In this document: piece after piece, positions 36,190 through 45,827 of the stretch
How the letters are laid out: each line of letters starts with the position of its first letter
Numbering within the stretch: the first letter of the stretch is position 1
Program-made: the position numbers and the translations under genes
The notes under the pieces: model-generated
Seen by the model: the letters and a program-made list of their open reading frames with translations, nothing else
Databases searched by the model: none
What the model was told of the DNA's origin: nothing
DNA from: Chloroflexota bacterium
GTDB lineage: Bacteria; Chloroflexota; Limnocylindria; QHBO01
Reading direction: 5' to 3'
DNA: 64,000 bases
NCBI GenBank assembly: GCA_038040195.1
Contig: JBBPIR010000001.1
Coordinates: 81,561 to 145,560 of the forward strand

Positions 36190-38235
36190 ATGCCGGCATT
36201 GACCCGGGGCGCACCGCGGGCCGCGATTCTGGCCATCGTCCTCGGCGTGCTGGCCGCGGCCGTTCCCATCGGCCCAGCCGAGGTTCGTGCCGGCGGAGGC
36301 CTGGTCACCGTCACCGACGCGACGTACCTGGTCCAACCCGACCTGGCGCGGGTCCACGTGACCATCGACGCGGTATCGACTTCCTACGAGGCGGACACGT
36401 CGAAAGGGCAGGTCTACTACTCCGGCATCACGATCTCCGTGCCGCCCGGGGTGAGCAACGTGGCCGTCACCTCGGGTGGGTTTTCGCTCCAGGCGAGCGC
36501 CTCCACCACGGCCGACGCTACCCGGATCGAGATCGAATTCGGGGCGGCCGTGTATTACGGGCAGAGCTACGGATATCGGATCACGTTCGACATGGTCGAC
36601 CCGGGCGGGACAGCGGACCGCGACTTTCGGATCGGCCACAGCGTGGCCGCATTCCCGGTCTGGGCCTTTGGCAGCGATGGGGCTTCAGGCAGCAGCGTGG
36701 TCGTCCTGCTTCCGCCGACCTTCACTCCGAGCGTGTATGGCGGACCGCTGGGCGAGACCATCGAGGGCGACGGATCGGTTCGGCTCGCCGCCAGCGTGAG
36801 CGACGCATCGATCTGGTTCGCCTACGTAACCGCCGAGCGGCCGGGCCTGTTCACCAGCATCCCCTTCACCCTGACCCTGGGCGGCAGGGAGGCCAGCGTG
36901 ATCATTCGGGCCTGGGACGACGATCCAGAATGGGCGGCTCGCACGCAGGACCTGCTGACCGATGGCCTGCCGGCACTGATGGAGCTCATCGGGCTGCCAT
37001 GGGCGGTGTTCGGAGACCTCAAGGTCGAGGAGTCGGCCAATCGGCTGGGCGACTACGCGGGGATCTACAACAAGCTGACCGAGAAGATCAACGTCCGCTA
37101 TGACGCCGATGCCACGGTGACCCTGCATGAAGCCGCCCATATCTGGTTCAACCACGACCTGTTCCGCGACCGATGGATCGGCGAGGCATGGGCCGAGTTC
37201 TACGCCGTCCAGTCCGCCGAGGTTATCGGTGTCACGGGCGAGACCTTCACGCTGACCGATGACCTGCTGGCGGCCCAGATCCCGCTCAACGACTGGGCCG
37301 GCATCGGGTTCGAGGGGCCCGATGTCGAGGCGTTCGCGTATTCCGCTTCGTACCACCTGGCGGGGCTCATCTTCGATCGGACCGATTTGGAGGGTCTGCG
37401 GGCCGTGTGGCGCGCCGCCAACGACGCCGAGATGGCCTACCAGCCACTCCACGCCACGGGTGCGCCCCGCACCGGCGTGGCCATCACCCAGCAGGGCTGG
37501 CAGCGCCTGCTGGACCTGCTCGAAGAGCGAACCGGAGCCGACTACGTCGACCTTTGGTCCGCGTGGGTCGTGAACGACGCCCAAAAAGTGCAGCTGACCG
37601 AGCGCGCCGAGACGCGCGCGCTCTACTTCGAGGGCGTGGCAGCGGCTGGAGACTGGGAGCTGCCCGAGCTGATCCGCTATGACCTGAGCAGCTGGCAGTT
37701 CGAGGACGTCGTCGCCGAGCTCGAAGTGGCGGACCAGGTGCTGGCCAAGGCGGATGCCATCGCGGACATGGCGGCCGACCTGGACCTCATGCCGCCGGAC
37801 GAGCTGCAGGCTGCGTTCGAGGGCAACGATGGATTGGAATCCGCTCTGGATGAGGGGGAGTCCGAGCTGGCCGCGGTCGAGGACATCAAGGAAGCCACGA
37901 CCGCGCTGGCCGCGGATCCAGGCTTCGTGGCCTGGGTCGGCCTCCTGTTCTCGGATCCCAGCCTCGAGCTGGCGACCGCCCGTGATGCCTGGGAGGCGGG
38001 TGACAGCGCAGCGGCCGCGTCCGGGTCCGGCTCGGTCATCGTCACCCTGGACGAGGCTGGCGACCGCGGCGCAGAGAGGCTGGCGGCGAGCGGCGGCGTC
38101 TTGTTGGTGGTTGGGAGCGGGGCCGCCCTCGTCTGGCGACGTCGAGCGCGGCCTCGGCCGCCGGCCGTGGATGAGCAGGCGCCGGCCGCGGATGATCAGG
38201 CGCCGGCCGGTGGCGACGACGAGGCGACCGGCTAG
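36190..38235 (+). CDS. Surface-anchored M1-like zinc metalloprotease
   Basis: 681 aa. Signal peptide (1-34), extracellular beta-rich region, then a gluzincin site HEAAHIWFNHD followed 18 residues later by Glu in GEAWAEF: HEXXH-X18-E, as in M1 aminopeptidases. A C-terminal membrane helix (GGVLLVVGSGAALVW) followed by RRRARPRP anchors it, and the tail repeats Asp/Gln/Ala/Pro. The M1 GAMEN exopeptidase motif is not seen, so peptidase type is open. ATG 36190 has a TATGCT box 6 nt upstream. Confidence 0.82.
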   Translation: MPALTRGAPRAAILAIVLGVLAAAVPIGPAEVRAGGGLVTVTDATYLVQPDLARVHVTIDAVSTSYEADTSKGQVYYSGITISVPPGVSNVAVTSGGFSLQASASTTADATRIEIEFGAAVYYGQSYGYRITFDMVDPGGTADRDFRIGHSVAAFPVWAFGSDGASGSSVVVLLPPTFTPSVYGGPLGETIEGDGSVRLAASVSDASIWFAYVTAERPGLFTSIPFTLTLGGREASVIIRAWDDDPEWAARTQDLLTDGLPALMELIGLPWAVFGDLKVEESANRLGDYAGIYNKLTEKINVRYDADATVTLHEAAHIWFNHDLFRDRWIGEAWAEFYAVQSAEVIGVTGETFTLTDDLLAAQIPLNDWAGIGFEGPDVEAFAYSASYHLAGLIFDRTDLEGLRAVWRAANDAEMAYQPLHATGAPRTGVAITQQGWQRLLDLLEERTGADYVDLWSAWVVNDAQKVQLTERAETRALYFEGVAAAGDWELPELIRYDLSSWQFEDVVAELEVADQVLAKADAIADMAADLDLMPPDELQAAFEGNDGLESALDEGESELAAVEDIKEATTALAADPGFVAWVGLLFSDPSLELATARDAWEAGDSAAAASGSGSVIVTLDEAGDRGAERLAASGGVLLVVGSGAALVWRRRARPRPPAVDEQAPAADDQAPAGGDDEATG

Positions 38236-38306
38236 GCCGCTGACGCGTCGTCCTGCATCATCCCGAACGGGTTTCCCTCGGGCCTCCCGTAGACTCGTTC
38301 ATCTTC

Positions 38307-39632
38307 GTGACCCGATCCATCACGGCCGTCCTGTTGGGCAACTTCACGCTCCGCTTCTCGACGGGGCTAACCGGTGCGCTGCTGCTCTTCTACCTGACCG
38401 ACCTGCCGAAGTTCGACAAGGACGTCGTCGCCGTGTCGGCATTCACGGCGGGCGTTCTGGGGGCGCTGTACTTCGCAGCCGAGTTGATCTTGTCTCCGTT
38501 CTTCGGGATGCTGGCCGACCGGTTCGGGACGCACCGCCTCATGCAGCCGGGCCCGATCATGGGCGGCGTGGCGGTCATCGCCACCGCCCTGACCACCAGC
38601 GTCCCGCTGCTGGGAGGGTTGCGCTTCCTGGAGGGAGCGGCCGCAGCGGCCAGTGTCCCCGCCGCGTTGGGCTACATCGCCATCGCCACCTCGCGCAGCC
38701 AGGCACTGCGCGGCCGCGTCGTGGCCCGCTTCGAGGTGGCCACCCTGGGTGGGGTGGGCATCGGGTCGGCCGCGGCCGGCTTCCTGTATTCGGCCATGGG
38801 CCCAACCGCGTTCTACGTCAACGCCGTGATCTACGGGATCACGCTGCTCATCCTGCGCTACGGGGTCGAGGACCTGCCCGAGCATGTGCCGACCTTGCCG
38901 GGCGAGGAGACCGTGCCAGCCGCCCTGTTCCACATCGGGCGCTACCGCGAGGTGCTCCGCAGCCGGCCGGTGTGGCTGCTGGCCCCGACCTGGATCGCGC
39001 TCAACGCCCTCCTCGGCTCGTGGGGGACGCAAGCGTTGTTCCAGCTGGTCCAGGAGCCGTCGGATCGCTTCGCGGACCAGGTCCTGATGCGGGGCTTCGA
39101 GCCGTGGCAAGCTGGTCTCGTCCTGGGCGTCGGTCTGCTCGTGCTGTTCGGCGGGCTCCTGTACTGGGGCACCCGGTTCACCCGTCTGCGGCGGACGACG
39201 ATCATCGGGATCGGGTTGGCCGGGGGCGGCGTCTTCGTGGCGGCGGTCCTGGGCGTCAACCACTCGTCCAGCCTGCCCATCTGGTTCCTGGCCGGCCTGC
39301 TGGGCATCGCCGCGGCCGGCCTCTTTGTGCTCGCCGGCGCCACGCCCGCCGCGGTTGGCTTCCTGTCCGACGTGAGCGAGGGATACCCCGGCCGGCGGGG
39401 CGTGATCATGGGCCTGTACTCGGTGTTCCTGGCCGTGGGCCAGATCATCGGCTCGGTTGTCGCCGGCGTCGCCGCGGAGTGGGGCGGCATCGATGGCCTC
39501 CTCATCGCCAGCGGCGGCCTGCTCGTCGTGGCGCTGATCCCGCTCGGGCAGCTGCGCGCGGCGGAGCATCACATGCCCGTGCATCCGGCAGCGGCGGCCG
39601 AGGAGTTTGGCGGCGGGGAGTCGCTATCCTAG
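38307..39632 (+). CDS. Major facilitator superfamily transporter
   Basis: 441 aa, twelve hydrophobic helices, with the MFS loop FFGMLADRFGTHRLM between helices 2 and 3 and a long central loop after helix 6. A drug or metabolite exporter is plausible; the substrate is unknown. The start is GTG 38307. proS begins 7 bp after its stop. Confidence 0.9.
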   Translation: MTRSITAVLLGNFTLRFSTGLTGALLLFYLTDLPKFDKDVVAVSAFTAGVLGALYFAAELILSPFFGMLADRFGTHRLMQPGPIMGGVAVIATALTTSVPLLGGLRFLEGAAAAASVPAALGYIAIATSRSQALRGRVVARFEVATLGGVGIGSAAAGFLYSAMGPTAFYVNAVIYGITLLILRYGVEDLPEHVPTLPGEETVPAALFHIGRYREVLRSRPVWLLAPTWIALNALLGSWGTQALFQLVQEPSDRFADQVLMRGFEPWQAGLVLGVGLLVLFGGLLYWGTRFTRLRRTTIIGIGLAGGGVFVAAVLGVNHSSSLPIWFLAGLLGIAAAGLFVLAGATPAAVGFLSDVSEGYPGRRGVIMGLYSVFLAVGQIIGSVVAGVAAEWGGIDGLLIASGGLLVVALIPLGQLRAAEHHMPVHPAAAAEEFGGGESLS

Positions 39633-39639
39633 GCGCCCA

Positions 39640-41343
39640 ATGCGCCTTTCCCGGCTCTTTTTCACGACCCTGCGCGAGGATCCCGCGGAAGCCGAGATGG
39701 TCTCCCATAGGCTCCTCGTGCGGGCTGGGTATGTCCGCCAGCTGGGCTCGGGGATCTACTCGCTGCTGCCGCTCGGCTTCCGGGTCACCCGCCGCGTGGA
39801 GCAGGTCATCCGCGAGGAGTTGAACGCCATCGGCGGGCAGGAGATGGAGATGCCGGTGGTCCACCCGGCCGACCTGTGGAAGGAGTCCGGGCGCTACCAG
39901 AAGATCGGTCCGGAACTGGTCCGCTTCAAGGACCGCGCCGGCCGGGACATGGTGCTGGCCATGACCCACGAGGAGGTGGTCACCGACCTTGTCCGCGACT
40001 TCGTGCACAGCTACCGGCAGCTGCCAGCCATCGTGTACCACTTCCAGACCAAGTTTCGCGACGAGCCGCGCTCACGGGGCGGGCTGATCCGGGTCCGCGA
40101 GTTCGTCATGAAGGACAGCTACACGTTGGACGCCGACGAGGCGGGTCTCGACCGCGGGTACGAGCTCCACCGCGAGGCCTATGTGAAGATCTTCCAGCGC
40201 CTGGGGCTCCCGACCGTGATCGTCGGGTCGGATGTCGGGATCATGGGCGGCAGCGAAGCCCACGAGTTCATGGTCCTCAACGAGCACGGCGAAGACAGCC
40301 TCGTCCTGTGCGAGTCGTGCGGGTATGCGGCCAACCAGCAGATCGCGATCGTCGCCCGGCCAGACCCACCGGCCGAAGAACCGTTGACCGCCGAGGAGGT
40401 GGCCACCCCCGCCGCGGACACCATCGCCTCGCTGGCCGAGCAGCTGGGGATCGGGACCGAACGGACGGCCAAGGCCATGTTCTACGTCACCGGCGACGGC
40501 CGCCTGGTGACCGCCATCCTGCGCGGCGACTTCGAGGTCAACGAGACGAAGCTGACCAACGCCGTGAAGGCGGTGGGTGGGCTGCGGCCGGCCCACGTCG
40601 ACGAGATCCGGGCCGCCGGCATGGAGCCCGGCTACGCCTCGCCGATCGGTGCCCACGACACGGTGGTGGTGGTCGACGAGCTGGCCGCCCGCTCGCCGAA
40701 TCTGGTGGCGGGCGCCAATCGGCACGGGTACCACCTGCTGAACGTGAACCACGGCCGAGACTTCATTGCCGACCTGGTGGCGGACATCACCAACGCCCGC
40801 GAGGGAGACCCGTGCCCCCAGTGCGGCAAGCCGGTCGTCCTGCGCCACGGGATCGAGGTCGGCAACATCTTCAAGCTGGGCACCGATTTCACGAAGGCCC
40901 TGGGCGCCACCTACCTGGCCGAGGACGGCAGCCGCCAGCTGGTGGTCATGGGCAGCTACGGGATCGGCCTGGGGCGCAACGTGGCCTGCATCGTCGAGGA
41001 GCACCACGACGACAAAGGGATCGTCTGGCCGCGCGAGGTGGCGCCCTATCCGGCGCACCTGGTCGCCCTGGGCGCCGGCAAGGACCCGGCCGTCGGCGAG
41101 GCCGCCGAGGGCCTGTATCAGCGCCTGACCGATGCCGGGGTGGAGATCCTGTACGACGACCGCGATGAGTCCCCTGGCGTCAAGCTGACCGATGCCGAGC
41201 TGCTGGGAATGCCGACCATCCTGACCGTCTCGACCCGGTCCCTGGCCGCGGGCGGGGTGGAAGTCACCGATCGGGCCAGCGGCGACCGCGGGATCCGGCC
41301 GCTGGCCGACGTGGAGGCCGATCTCGTCGGCGGCGCCGCCTAG
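39640..41343 (+). CDS. proS: Prolyl-tRNA synthetase, bacterial type
   Basis: 567 aa. Class II motifs: motif 1 GSGIYSLLPLGFRVTRRV, motif 2 FRDEPRSRGGLIRVREFVMKDSYT, motif 3 GSYGIGLGRNVACIVEEHHDDKGIVWP. The insertion (editing) domain lies at about 225-400 (TAKAMFYVTGDGRLVTAIL), and a Cys pair CPQCGKPV follows. The C-terminal anticodon-binding domain contains YDDRDESPGVKL. It charges tRNA-Pro. ATG 39640 matches the family start MRLSRLF. It shares a CTAG stop overlap with the next gene. Confidence 0.98.
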   Translation: MRLSRLFFTTLREDPAEAEMVSHRLLVRAGYVRQLGSGIYSLLPLGFRVTRRVEQVIREELNAIGGQEMEMPVVHPADLWKESGRYQKIGPELVRFKDRAGRDMVLAMTHEEVVTDLVRDFVHSYRQLPAIVYHFQTKFRDEPRSRGGLIRVREFVMKDSYTLDADEAGLDRGYELHREAYVKIFQRLGLPTVIVGSDVGIMGGSEAHEFMVLNEHGEDSLVLCESCGYAANQQIAIVARPDPPAEEPLTAEEVATPAADTIASLAEQLGIGTERTAKAMFYVTGDGRLVTAILRGDFEVNETKLTNAVKAVGGLRPAHVDEIRAAGMEPGYASPIGAHDTVVVVDELAARSPNLVAGANRHGYHLLNVNHGRDFIADLVADITNAREGDPCPQCGKPVVLRHGIEVGNIFKLGTDFTKALGATYLAEDGSRQLVVMGSYGIGLGRNVACIVEEHHDDKGIVWPREVAPYPAHLVALGAGKDPAVGEAAEGLYQRLTDAGVEILYDDRDESPGVKLTDAELLGMPTILTVSTRSLAAGGVEVTDRASGDRGIRPLADVEADLVGGAA

Positions 41344-42218
41344 ACGTCGCGCAGCTGGGGGAAGACCTCGGCGCCCAGCCGCTCCAGGAGGGACGTGTCG
41401 TTCACGCCCCGGACGCTGAAGATGACGTGCTGGGCGCCGGCCTCGGCCAGGGCACCCCATCGGTCAATCAGCTGCGCCGGTGAGTCCCGCTCCAGGTCCA
41501 CGCCCTTGAGCACGCTCCGCTCGATCTCCTCGTATGGGCGCCCCACGCGCTCGCAGTGCTCGCGCAGGACCGCGTATTTGTGACGCAGGGTGTCGGGGTC
41601 ACCAAACACGTTGGAGGCGTCCGCGTATTGGGCCACCAGGCGCAGCGTCTTCCGCTCCCCGCCCCCGCCGATCATGATCGGGACCCGCGGACGGCTGAGG
41701 GACTGGGGCGAGTTCAGCAGCCGGGTAGCGGTGAAGTGCTTCCCGTCGTGCCGTCCCTGGCTGCCGCTGCCCCCGGACCACATGGCGTGGGCCATCTGGA
41801 GCGTCTCCTCCAGCATCTCGAAGCGCTTGCCCAACCGGGGGAAGGGCCAGCCCAGGCCCATGGACTCTTCCTCGTTCCAGGCCGCCCCGATCCCGAACCA
41901 GGCTCGCCCACCGGACAGCACGTCCAGGGTGGTCGTGGCCTTGATCCAGACGCCGGGTGGCCGGTAGTGGATGCCGCCCACCATCAGCCCCAGGCGTGCC
42001 CGCTTCGAATGGGCGGCCATGAAGGCCAGGGCCGTCTGGCCGTCGAGCATCGGCGCCTCCGGCGGACCAACGCCACGGATCTGGAAGAAGTGGTCCATGA
42101 CCCAAATGGAGTCGAAGCCGACCTCGTCGGCTGTCTGCACCACCCGCGCCAGGGTCGGACCGATGGCGGCTGCGCCGCCGGGCCAGGTGAAGGAGCTGAT
42201 CTGGAGGCCGAACTTCAC
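41340..42218 (-). CDS. LLM-class F420-dependent oxidoreductase
   Basis: 292 aa TIM barrel. Typical segments: MKFGLQISSFTWPGG, GFDSIWVMDHFFQI, LMVGGIHYRPPGVWIKATTTLDVLSGGRAWFGIGAAWNEEE and IGGGGERKTLRLVAQYADASNV. It matches the actinobacterial-type F420 subfamily rather than bacterial luciferase itself. Reaction and substrate are unknown. It lies downstream of the DUF427 gene on the minus strand. Confidence 0.88.
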   Translation of the reverse strand: MKFGLQISSFTWPGGAAAIGPTLARVVQTADEVGFDSIWVMDHFFQIRGVGPPEAPMLDGQTALAFMAAHSKRARLGLMVGGIHYRPPGVWIKATTTLDVLSGGRAWFGIGAAWNEEESMGLGWPFPRLGKRFEMLEETLQMAHAMWSGGSGSQGRHDGKHFTATRLLNSPQSLSRPRVPIMIGGGGERKTLRLVAQYADASNVFGDPDTLRHKYAVLREHCERVGRPYEEIERSVLKGVDLERDSPAQLIDRWGALAEAGAQHVIFSVRGVNDTSLLERLGAEVFPQLRDV

Positions 42219-42255
42219 GCGGCGGTGGGGGCAGGAATGGCTGCCCCGCGCAACC

Positions 42256-42540
42256 TCATGACTCGACCGCGACGCCCTTCCAGAAGGCGACGTAGCCCTC
42301 GATGTTCTTGGCCGCGTCCGACGGCTCGGGGTAGAACCACGCGGCGTCGCGGTTCTCCGCGCCGTCGACAGCCAGGGTGTAGTAGCTCGCCTCGCCCTTC
42401 CACCAACAGGTGGTATGCGTGTCGCTCGGCTTCAGGAACTCGGCTTGCACGGTCTCGGGCGGGAAGTACACGTTGCCCTCAACCATCTCGATGCGGTCGC
42501 TCTCCGCGATCACCGCCCCGTTCCAGGTTGCGCGTGCCAT
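42256..42540 (-). CDS. DUF427 family protein
   Basis: 94 aa. The blocks ATWNGAVIAESDRIEMVEGNVYFPPE, TCWWKGEASYYTL and AAWFYPEPSDAAKNIEGYVAFW are diagnostic of DUF427, a small cytoplasmic beta-rich family of unknown role. ATG 42540 is supported by a TACGCT box 6 nt upstream (leaderless). Confidence 0.92.
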   Translation of the reverse strand: MARATWNGAVIAESDRIEMVEGNVYFPPETVQAEFLKPSDTHTTCWWKGEASYYTLAVDGAENRDAAWFYPEPSDAAKNIEGYVAFWKGVAVES

Positions 42541-42647
42541 GTCGGTAGCGTACTCCGGTTTGCAAAGCGCCAGCGGCGAGCCCAGGAAGCGAAGGTGCGT
42601 CGGGGCACCCCCGGGCACGGCACCCCGACGCTGCGGCCCCCAAAGTC

Positions 42648-44003
42648 CTACGCCACGGCCTCGGCTGTGGCCATCGCCACCGGCTCGTACTCGACATCGG
42701 TCAGTCCGCCGGCCAGGTATTGGTCGTAGGCCGCCATGTCGAAGTAGCCGTGCCCCGAAAGGTTGAACAGGATGACCCGCGACTCCCCCGCTTCGCGGGC
42801 ATCGAGCGCTTCGTCGATGGCGGCCCGGATGGCGTGACTCGACTCCGGGGCTGGAATCAGCCCCTCAGTCCGCGCGAACCGGATGGCGGCCTCGAAGCAC
42901 GTGTTCTGGCCGTACGCCCGGGCCTCGATGAACCCCAGCTCGTACAAGTGCGATACCAACGGCGCCATGCCGTGGTAGCGCAGCCCGCCGGCGTGGATGG
43001 GCGCCGGCCGGAATTCGTGACCCAGGGTGTGCATCTTCAGCAACGGGGTCATGCCCACCGCGTCGCCAAAGTCATACCGATACTCCCCCCGGGTCAGGCT
43101 CGGACACGAGGCGGGCTCCACGGCCAGGAACCGGGTCTGGCTGTTCCCCGCTAACCGGTCGCGGAGGAACGGGAACGCGATGCCGGAGAAGTTCGAGCCG
43201 CCGCCCGCGCAGCCGATGACGACGTCGGGCGCATCGCCTGCCATCTCCATCTGCTTGATGGCCTCCTGACCGATGACCGTCTGGTGCAACAGGACGTGGT
43301 TCAGGGCGCTCCCGATCGAGTACTTGGTGTCCTCGCGGGTGGCGGCCTCCTCCACGGCCTCGCTGATGGCGATGCCCAGGCTGCCGGTCGAGTCCGGATC
43401 GGCGGCCAGGACCTGGCGGCCGGCGTTGGTTTCGCGAGATGGGGACGGGACGACCGTCGCGCCCATGGTCTGAATGAAGCTGCGCCGATACGGCTTCTGC
43501 TCGTAGCTGACGCGAACCATGAAGACCTTGGTCTCGATCCCGAACAGCGCCCCGGCCAGGGCGAGAGCGCTCCCCCACTGGCCGGCTCCGGTCTCGGTGA
43601 CCAGGCGCGTCACCCCCTCGGCCTGGTTGTAGAACGCCTGGGCGATGGCCGTGTTCGGCTTGTGGGAGCCGGCCGGCGAAACGCTCTCGTTCTTGTAGTA
43701 GATGCGCGCCGGTGTATCCAGCGACTGCTCCAGGCCCAGGGCCCGGATCAGTGGCGAGGGCCGGTAGATGCGGTATGCCTCCCGGACCGGCTCCGGGATC
43801 GGGATCAGCCGCTCGGTGCTGACTTCCTGGCGGATGAGCTCCATCGGGAACAGCGGCGCCAGGGCCTCCGGACCGATGGGCTCCCGGGTCGCAGGATGCA
43901 GCGGCGGGGGCAGCGGCTCCGGAAGGTCCGCGGCAATGTTGTAGAAGTGCGTCGGGAGCTCGCTCTCGGGGAGCACGAACCGACGCTGCTGACCTGGGGA
44001 CAT
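42648..44003 (-). CDS. trpB: Tryptophan synthase beta chain-like PLP enzyme (TrpB2)
   Basis: 451 aa, TrpB2 length. PLP Lys in [15 protein letters not shown], phosphate loop GCAGGGSNF, and segments [36 protein letters not shown] and LSGHGYFDM. It joins indole or O-phosphoserine/serine to make tryptophan; TrpB2 enzymes act without TrpA. No other trp gene is near. ATG 44003 has AGGAGG 8 nt upstream. A Trp-specific T-box leader precedes it, which fits tryptophan synthesis. Confidence 0.95.
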   Translation of the reverse strand: MSPGQQRRFVLPESELPTHFYNIAADLPEPLPPPLHPATREPIGPEALAPLFPMELIRQEVSTERLIPIPEPVREAYRIYRPSPLIRALGLEQSLDTPARIYYKNESVSPAGSHKPNTAIAQAFYNQAEGVTRLVTETGAGQWGSALALAGALFGIETKVFMVRVSYEQKPYRRSFIQTMGATVVPSPSRETNAGRQVLAADPDSTGSLGIAISEAVEEAATREDTKYSIGSALNHVLLHQTVIGQEAIKQMEMAGDAPDVVIGCAGGGSNFSGIAFPFLRDRLAGNSQTRFLAVEPASCPSLTRGEYRYDFGDAVGMTPLLKMHTLGHEFRPAPIHAGGLRYHGMAPLVSHLYELGFIEARAYGQNTCFEAAIRFARTEGLIPAPESSHAIRAAIDEALDAREAGESRVILFNLSGHGYFDMAAYDQYLAGGLTDVEYEPVAMATAEAVA

Positions 44004-44011
44004 GACGGTGA

Positions 44012-44330
44012 CCTCCTGAGAACAACCTGACCCCTCCGTCTCAAAGGACGAGGGGGTCGTCTCGTGGTGCCACCTTTGTTCCCCGGTGTTCTCACCCGGG
44101 CTCGTTCGACCACGGCTCGCCTGCCTGCGCCGGCTCACGATGGCCTCGGCCTTGATATCGGTGCCTCTCCGCCGACCGCTACTGGCGCCTGACCCATGTC
44201 CGCGCGTTGGCTGCCGGAGCTCCCGGGTCCATTCGCCGATCGCGCCGTCGCCGGGGTCTCACTGGTCCCGACTCCCTGGAGGCTCGCTTGACCGGGTACT
44301 CGTCCCGATCGTCGCTGTATTGAACTGTGG
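44012..44330 (-). promoter_or_regulatory. T-box riboswitch leader, tryptophan-specific
   Basis: On the minus strand the leader has a Stem I region with GACGAGTA and AGCGAGCC-type elements, then a specifier loop GAATGGACC whose codon UGG (44231-44229) is Trp. Near the end is the T-box core AAAGGTGGCACCACG (44077-44063). Its UGGC pairs with GCCA, matching the G discriminator of tRNA-Trp. A 12-bp stem follows (44047-44058 with 44029-44040), and then the trpB2 SD sequence. Uncharged tRNA-Trp should turn trpB2 on. No long U-run follows the stem, so control could be by termination or by SD access. Confidence 0.88.
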
Positions 44331-44335
44331 CGCGG

Positions 44336-44365
44336 ACGCTACCGACTTGGCACGGCCGCTGTCAA
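44336..44365 (-). promoter_or_regulatory. Promoter of the T-box/trpB2 transcript
   Basis: -35 TTGACA (44365-44360), 18-bp spacer, -10 TAGCGT (44341-44336). Transcription would start near 44329, giving a leader of about 325 nt. Confidence 0.7.
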
Positions 44366-44994
44366 GAGCGGGTCGCCGCCAATGGCCGGAGCCCGACCTC
44401 AGAAAGCTCGGCGCGGGCCAGCCGGTCGTATCGCCCGGCGAACCAGTCCCCGAACGGATCGGGGGAGAACTCCAGCAGCTCGTCGTATTCGAGCCGATGC
44501 AGGGCCCGCGAGGCGAGCAGCTGTTCTACCTGTCCGGCTTCGAGGGCGTTCGGCGGCCGCCGAACGACGCGCTGTGCGGCCCGAAGTCGGCGCAGCCGGC
44601 TCACCCGCCACGGCAGGTAACGGTTCAGCCACGGGATGAGGGCCACCGCGACCAACAACAGAGCCAGCAGGACGGCAATGGCAAGGAGAAGCCGCTCGAG
44701 ATCGGTCCCGAAGCTGATCAGTGGATTCGCAGCCGCGGCGAACCCCCCACTGACCGCGTCGGCGGCCCCTTCGCCGATCAGTGGGATGCCCCGTATCGAC
44801 TCTCCCAGCTGGCGCCCCGCACGGCCCAGGTTCGTGCCACTCTCGGCCACGAAGCGTCCGGAGCCGGCGAGGTCGGCAAGAAACAGGTAGAGGCGCAATC
44901 CCAGCGTGCCCCATAGCGCTACCCAGGCGAGGGTCGCCACATCGGCGAGCATCTCGCCGAGGCGTGCCCGCGGCAATTCGCTCCAGATGGTCAT
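44362..44994 (-). CDS. Hypothetical two-helix membrane protein
   Basis: 210 aa. Hydrophobic helices at about 18-40 and 103-125 flank a Gly-rich segment; the C-terminal 85 residues are basic and soluble (WRVSRLRRLRAAQRVVRR). A GGAG sequence precedes the ATG. I do not recognise the family. Its 3' end overlaps the -35 box of trpB2. Confidence 0.6.
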   Translation of the reverse strand: MTIWSELPRARLGEMLADVATLAWVALWGTLGLRLYLFLADLAGSGRFVAESGTNLGRAGRQLGESIRGIPLIGEGAADAVSGGFAAAANPLISFGTDLERLLLAIAVLLALLLVAVALIPWLNRYLPWRVSRLRRLRAAQRVVRRPPNALEAGQVEQLLASRALHRLEYDELLEFSPDPFGDWFAGRYDRLARAELSEVGLRPLAATRS

Positions 44995-45072
44995 CTCCGG
45001 TACTCCTGATCATGCTTGATTCGTTGACACGGATCTTCGCGGAGCGCGATCATGCGCGCCAAGGAGGTCGTC

Positions 45073-45468
45073 ATGACCGAAGAAGAACGCCGAACCACTG
45101 TCACCCAGGAGCCGACCGATACGGCAGCAGGTGCCCAGTCCACGACCACCCGCCGCGAAATCCGGCCCAGTGGGGGTGAGACCTTCCGACGTGTCGTGAT
45201 CCTGATCTTCGGGATCATCCAGATCGTGATCGGGCTGCGCTTCGTGCTGCTGCTCATCGATGCCGACGAAGCGAACGCGCTGGTGGGCGCCATCCTGAAC
45301 TTCAGCCAGCTCTTTGTCGGGCCGTTTGAGGGGGTCCTGCGCACGGATGGGCTCGCCGCCCAGGGCTCGTACCTCGACATTACCGCCATCGTCGCCTTCG
45401 TCGGCTGGACCCTGCTCGAGGTGATCCTGATTTGGGGCGCGAGAATCTTCCGCCGAGAGCCCGCCTAA
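45073..45468 (+). CDS. YggT-like membrane protein
   Basis: 131 aa from ATG 45073, with AAGGAGG upstream (45061-45067). A Thr-rich cytoplasmic N-terminus (about 50 residues) is followed by two membrane helices separated by NFSQLFVGPFEGVL, the pattern of YGGT-family proteins. Function is unknown; relatives are linked to division and ion homeostasis. It overlaps the following DCC gene by 37 nt. Confidence 0.75.
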   Translation: MTEEERRTTVTQEPTDTAAGAQSTTTRREIRPSGGETFRRVVILIFGIIQIVIGLRFVLLLIDADEANALVGAILNFSQLFVGPFEGVLRTDGLAAQGSYLDITAIVAFVGWTLLEVILIWGARIFRREPA

Positions 45469-45827
45469 TCGTCTGCTACGACGGCGAATGCGGGGTATGC
45501 CTCGCCGCCGTCGAGCGCCTGCGGAACCTCGACGGCGATGAACGGCTTCGTTTCGTGCCCGCCCAGCGGGTCACGAGCGAGCTCCCTGACTTCGCCGCGC
45601 GGATCGAGCCCGGCGCGCTCTCGTCCGCGCTGCACGTCGTAGAGCCCGACGGCCGATGGGTCTCCGGCGCTGAGGCGGTGCTTCGGATCGCGGAGACCGT
45701 CCCGCGCTTGCGACCCATCGCGCGACTCGGCCGGCTTCCGCTGGTGAACCAACTGGTGGAGCCCCTATACCGCCTCGTGGCCCGGCATCGGCATCGGCTC
45801 AGCCGGCTGCTGGGCTCGGCAGGGTAG
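45432..45827 (+). CDS. DCC-family thiol-disulfide oxidoreductase (DUF393)
   Basis: 131 aa. Motif YDGECGVCLAAVERLRNLD holds the DXXCXXC active site of DCC proteins, with a thioredoxin-like fold. The C-terminal part (PIARLGRLPLVNQLVEPLYRLVARHR) is typical of the family. It presumably exchanges thiols and disulfides in the cytoplasm or at the membrane. The only reasonable start is TTG 45432, inside the previous gene. It converges with the kinase gene with a 29-nt overlap. Confidence 0.85.
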   Translation: MGRENLPPRARLIVCYDGECGVCLAAVERLRNLDGDERLRFVPAQRVTSELPDFAARIEPGALSSALHVVEPDGRWVSGAEAVLRIAETVPRLRPIARLGRLPLVNQLVEPLYRLVARHRHRLSRLLGSAG

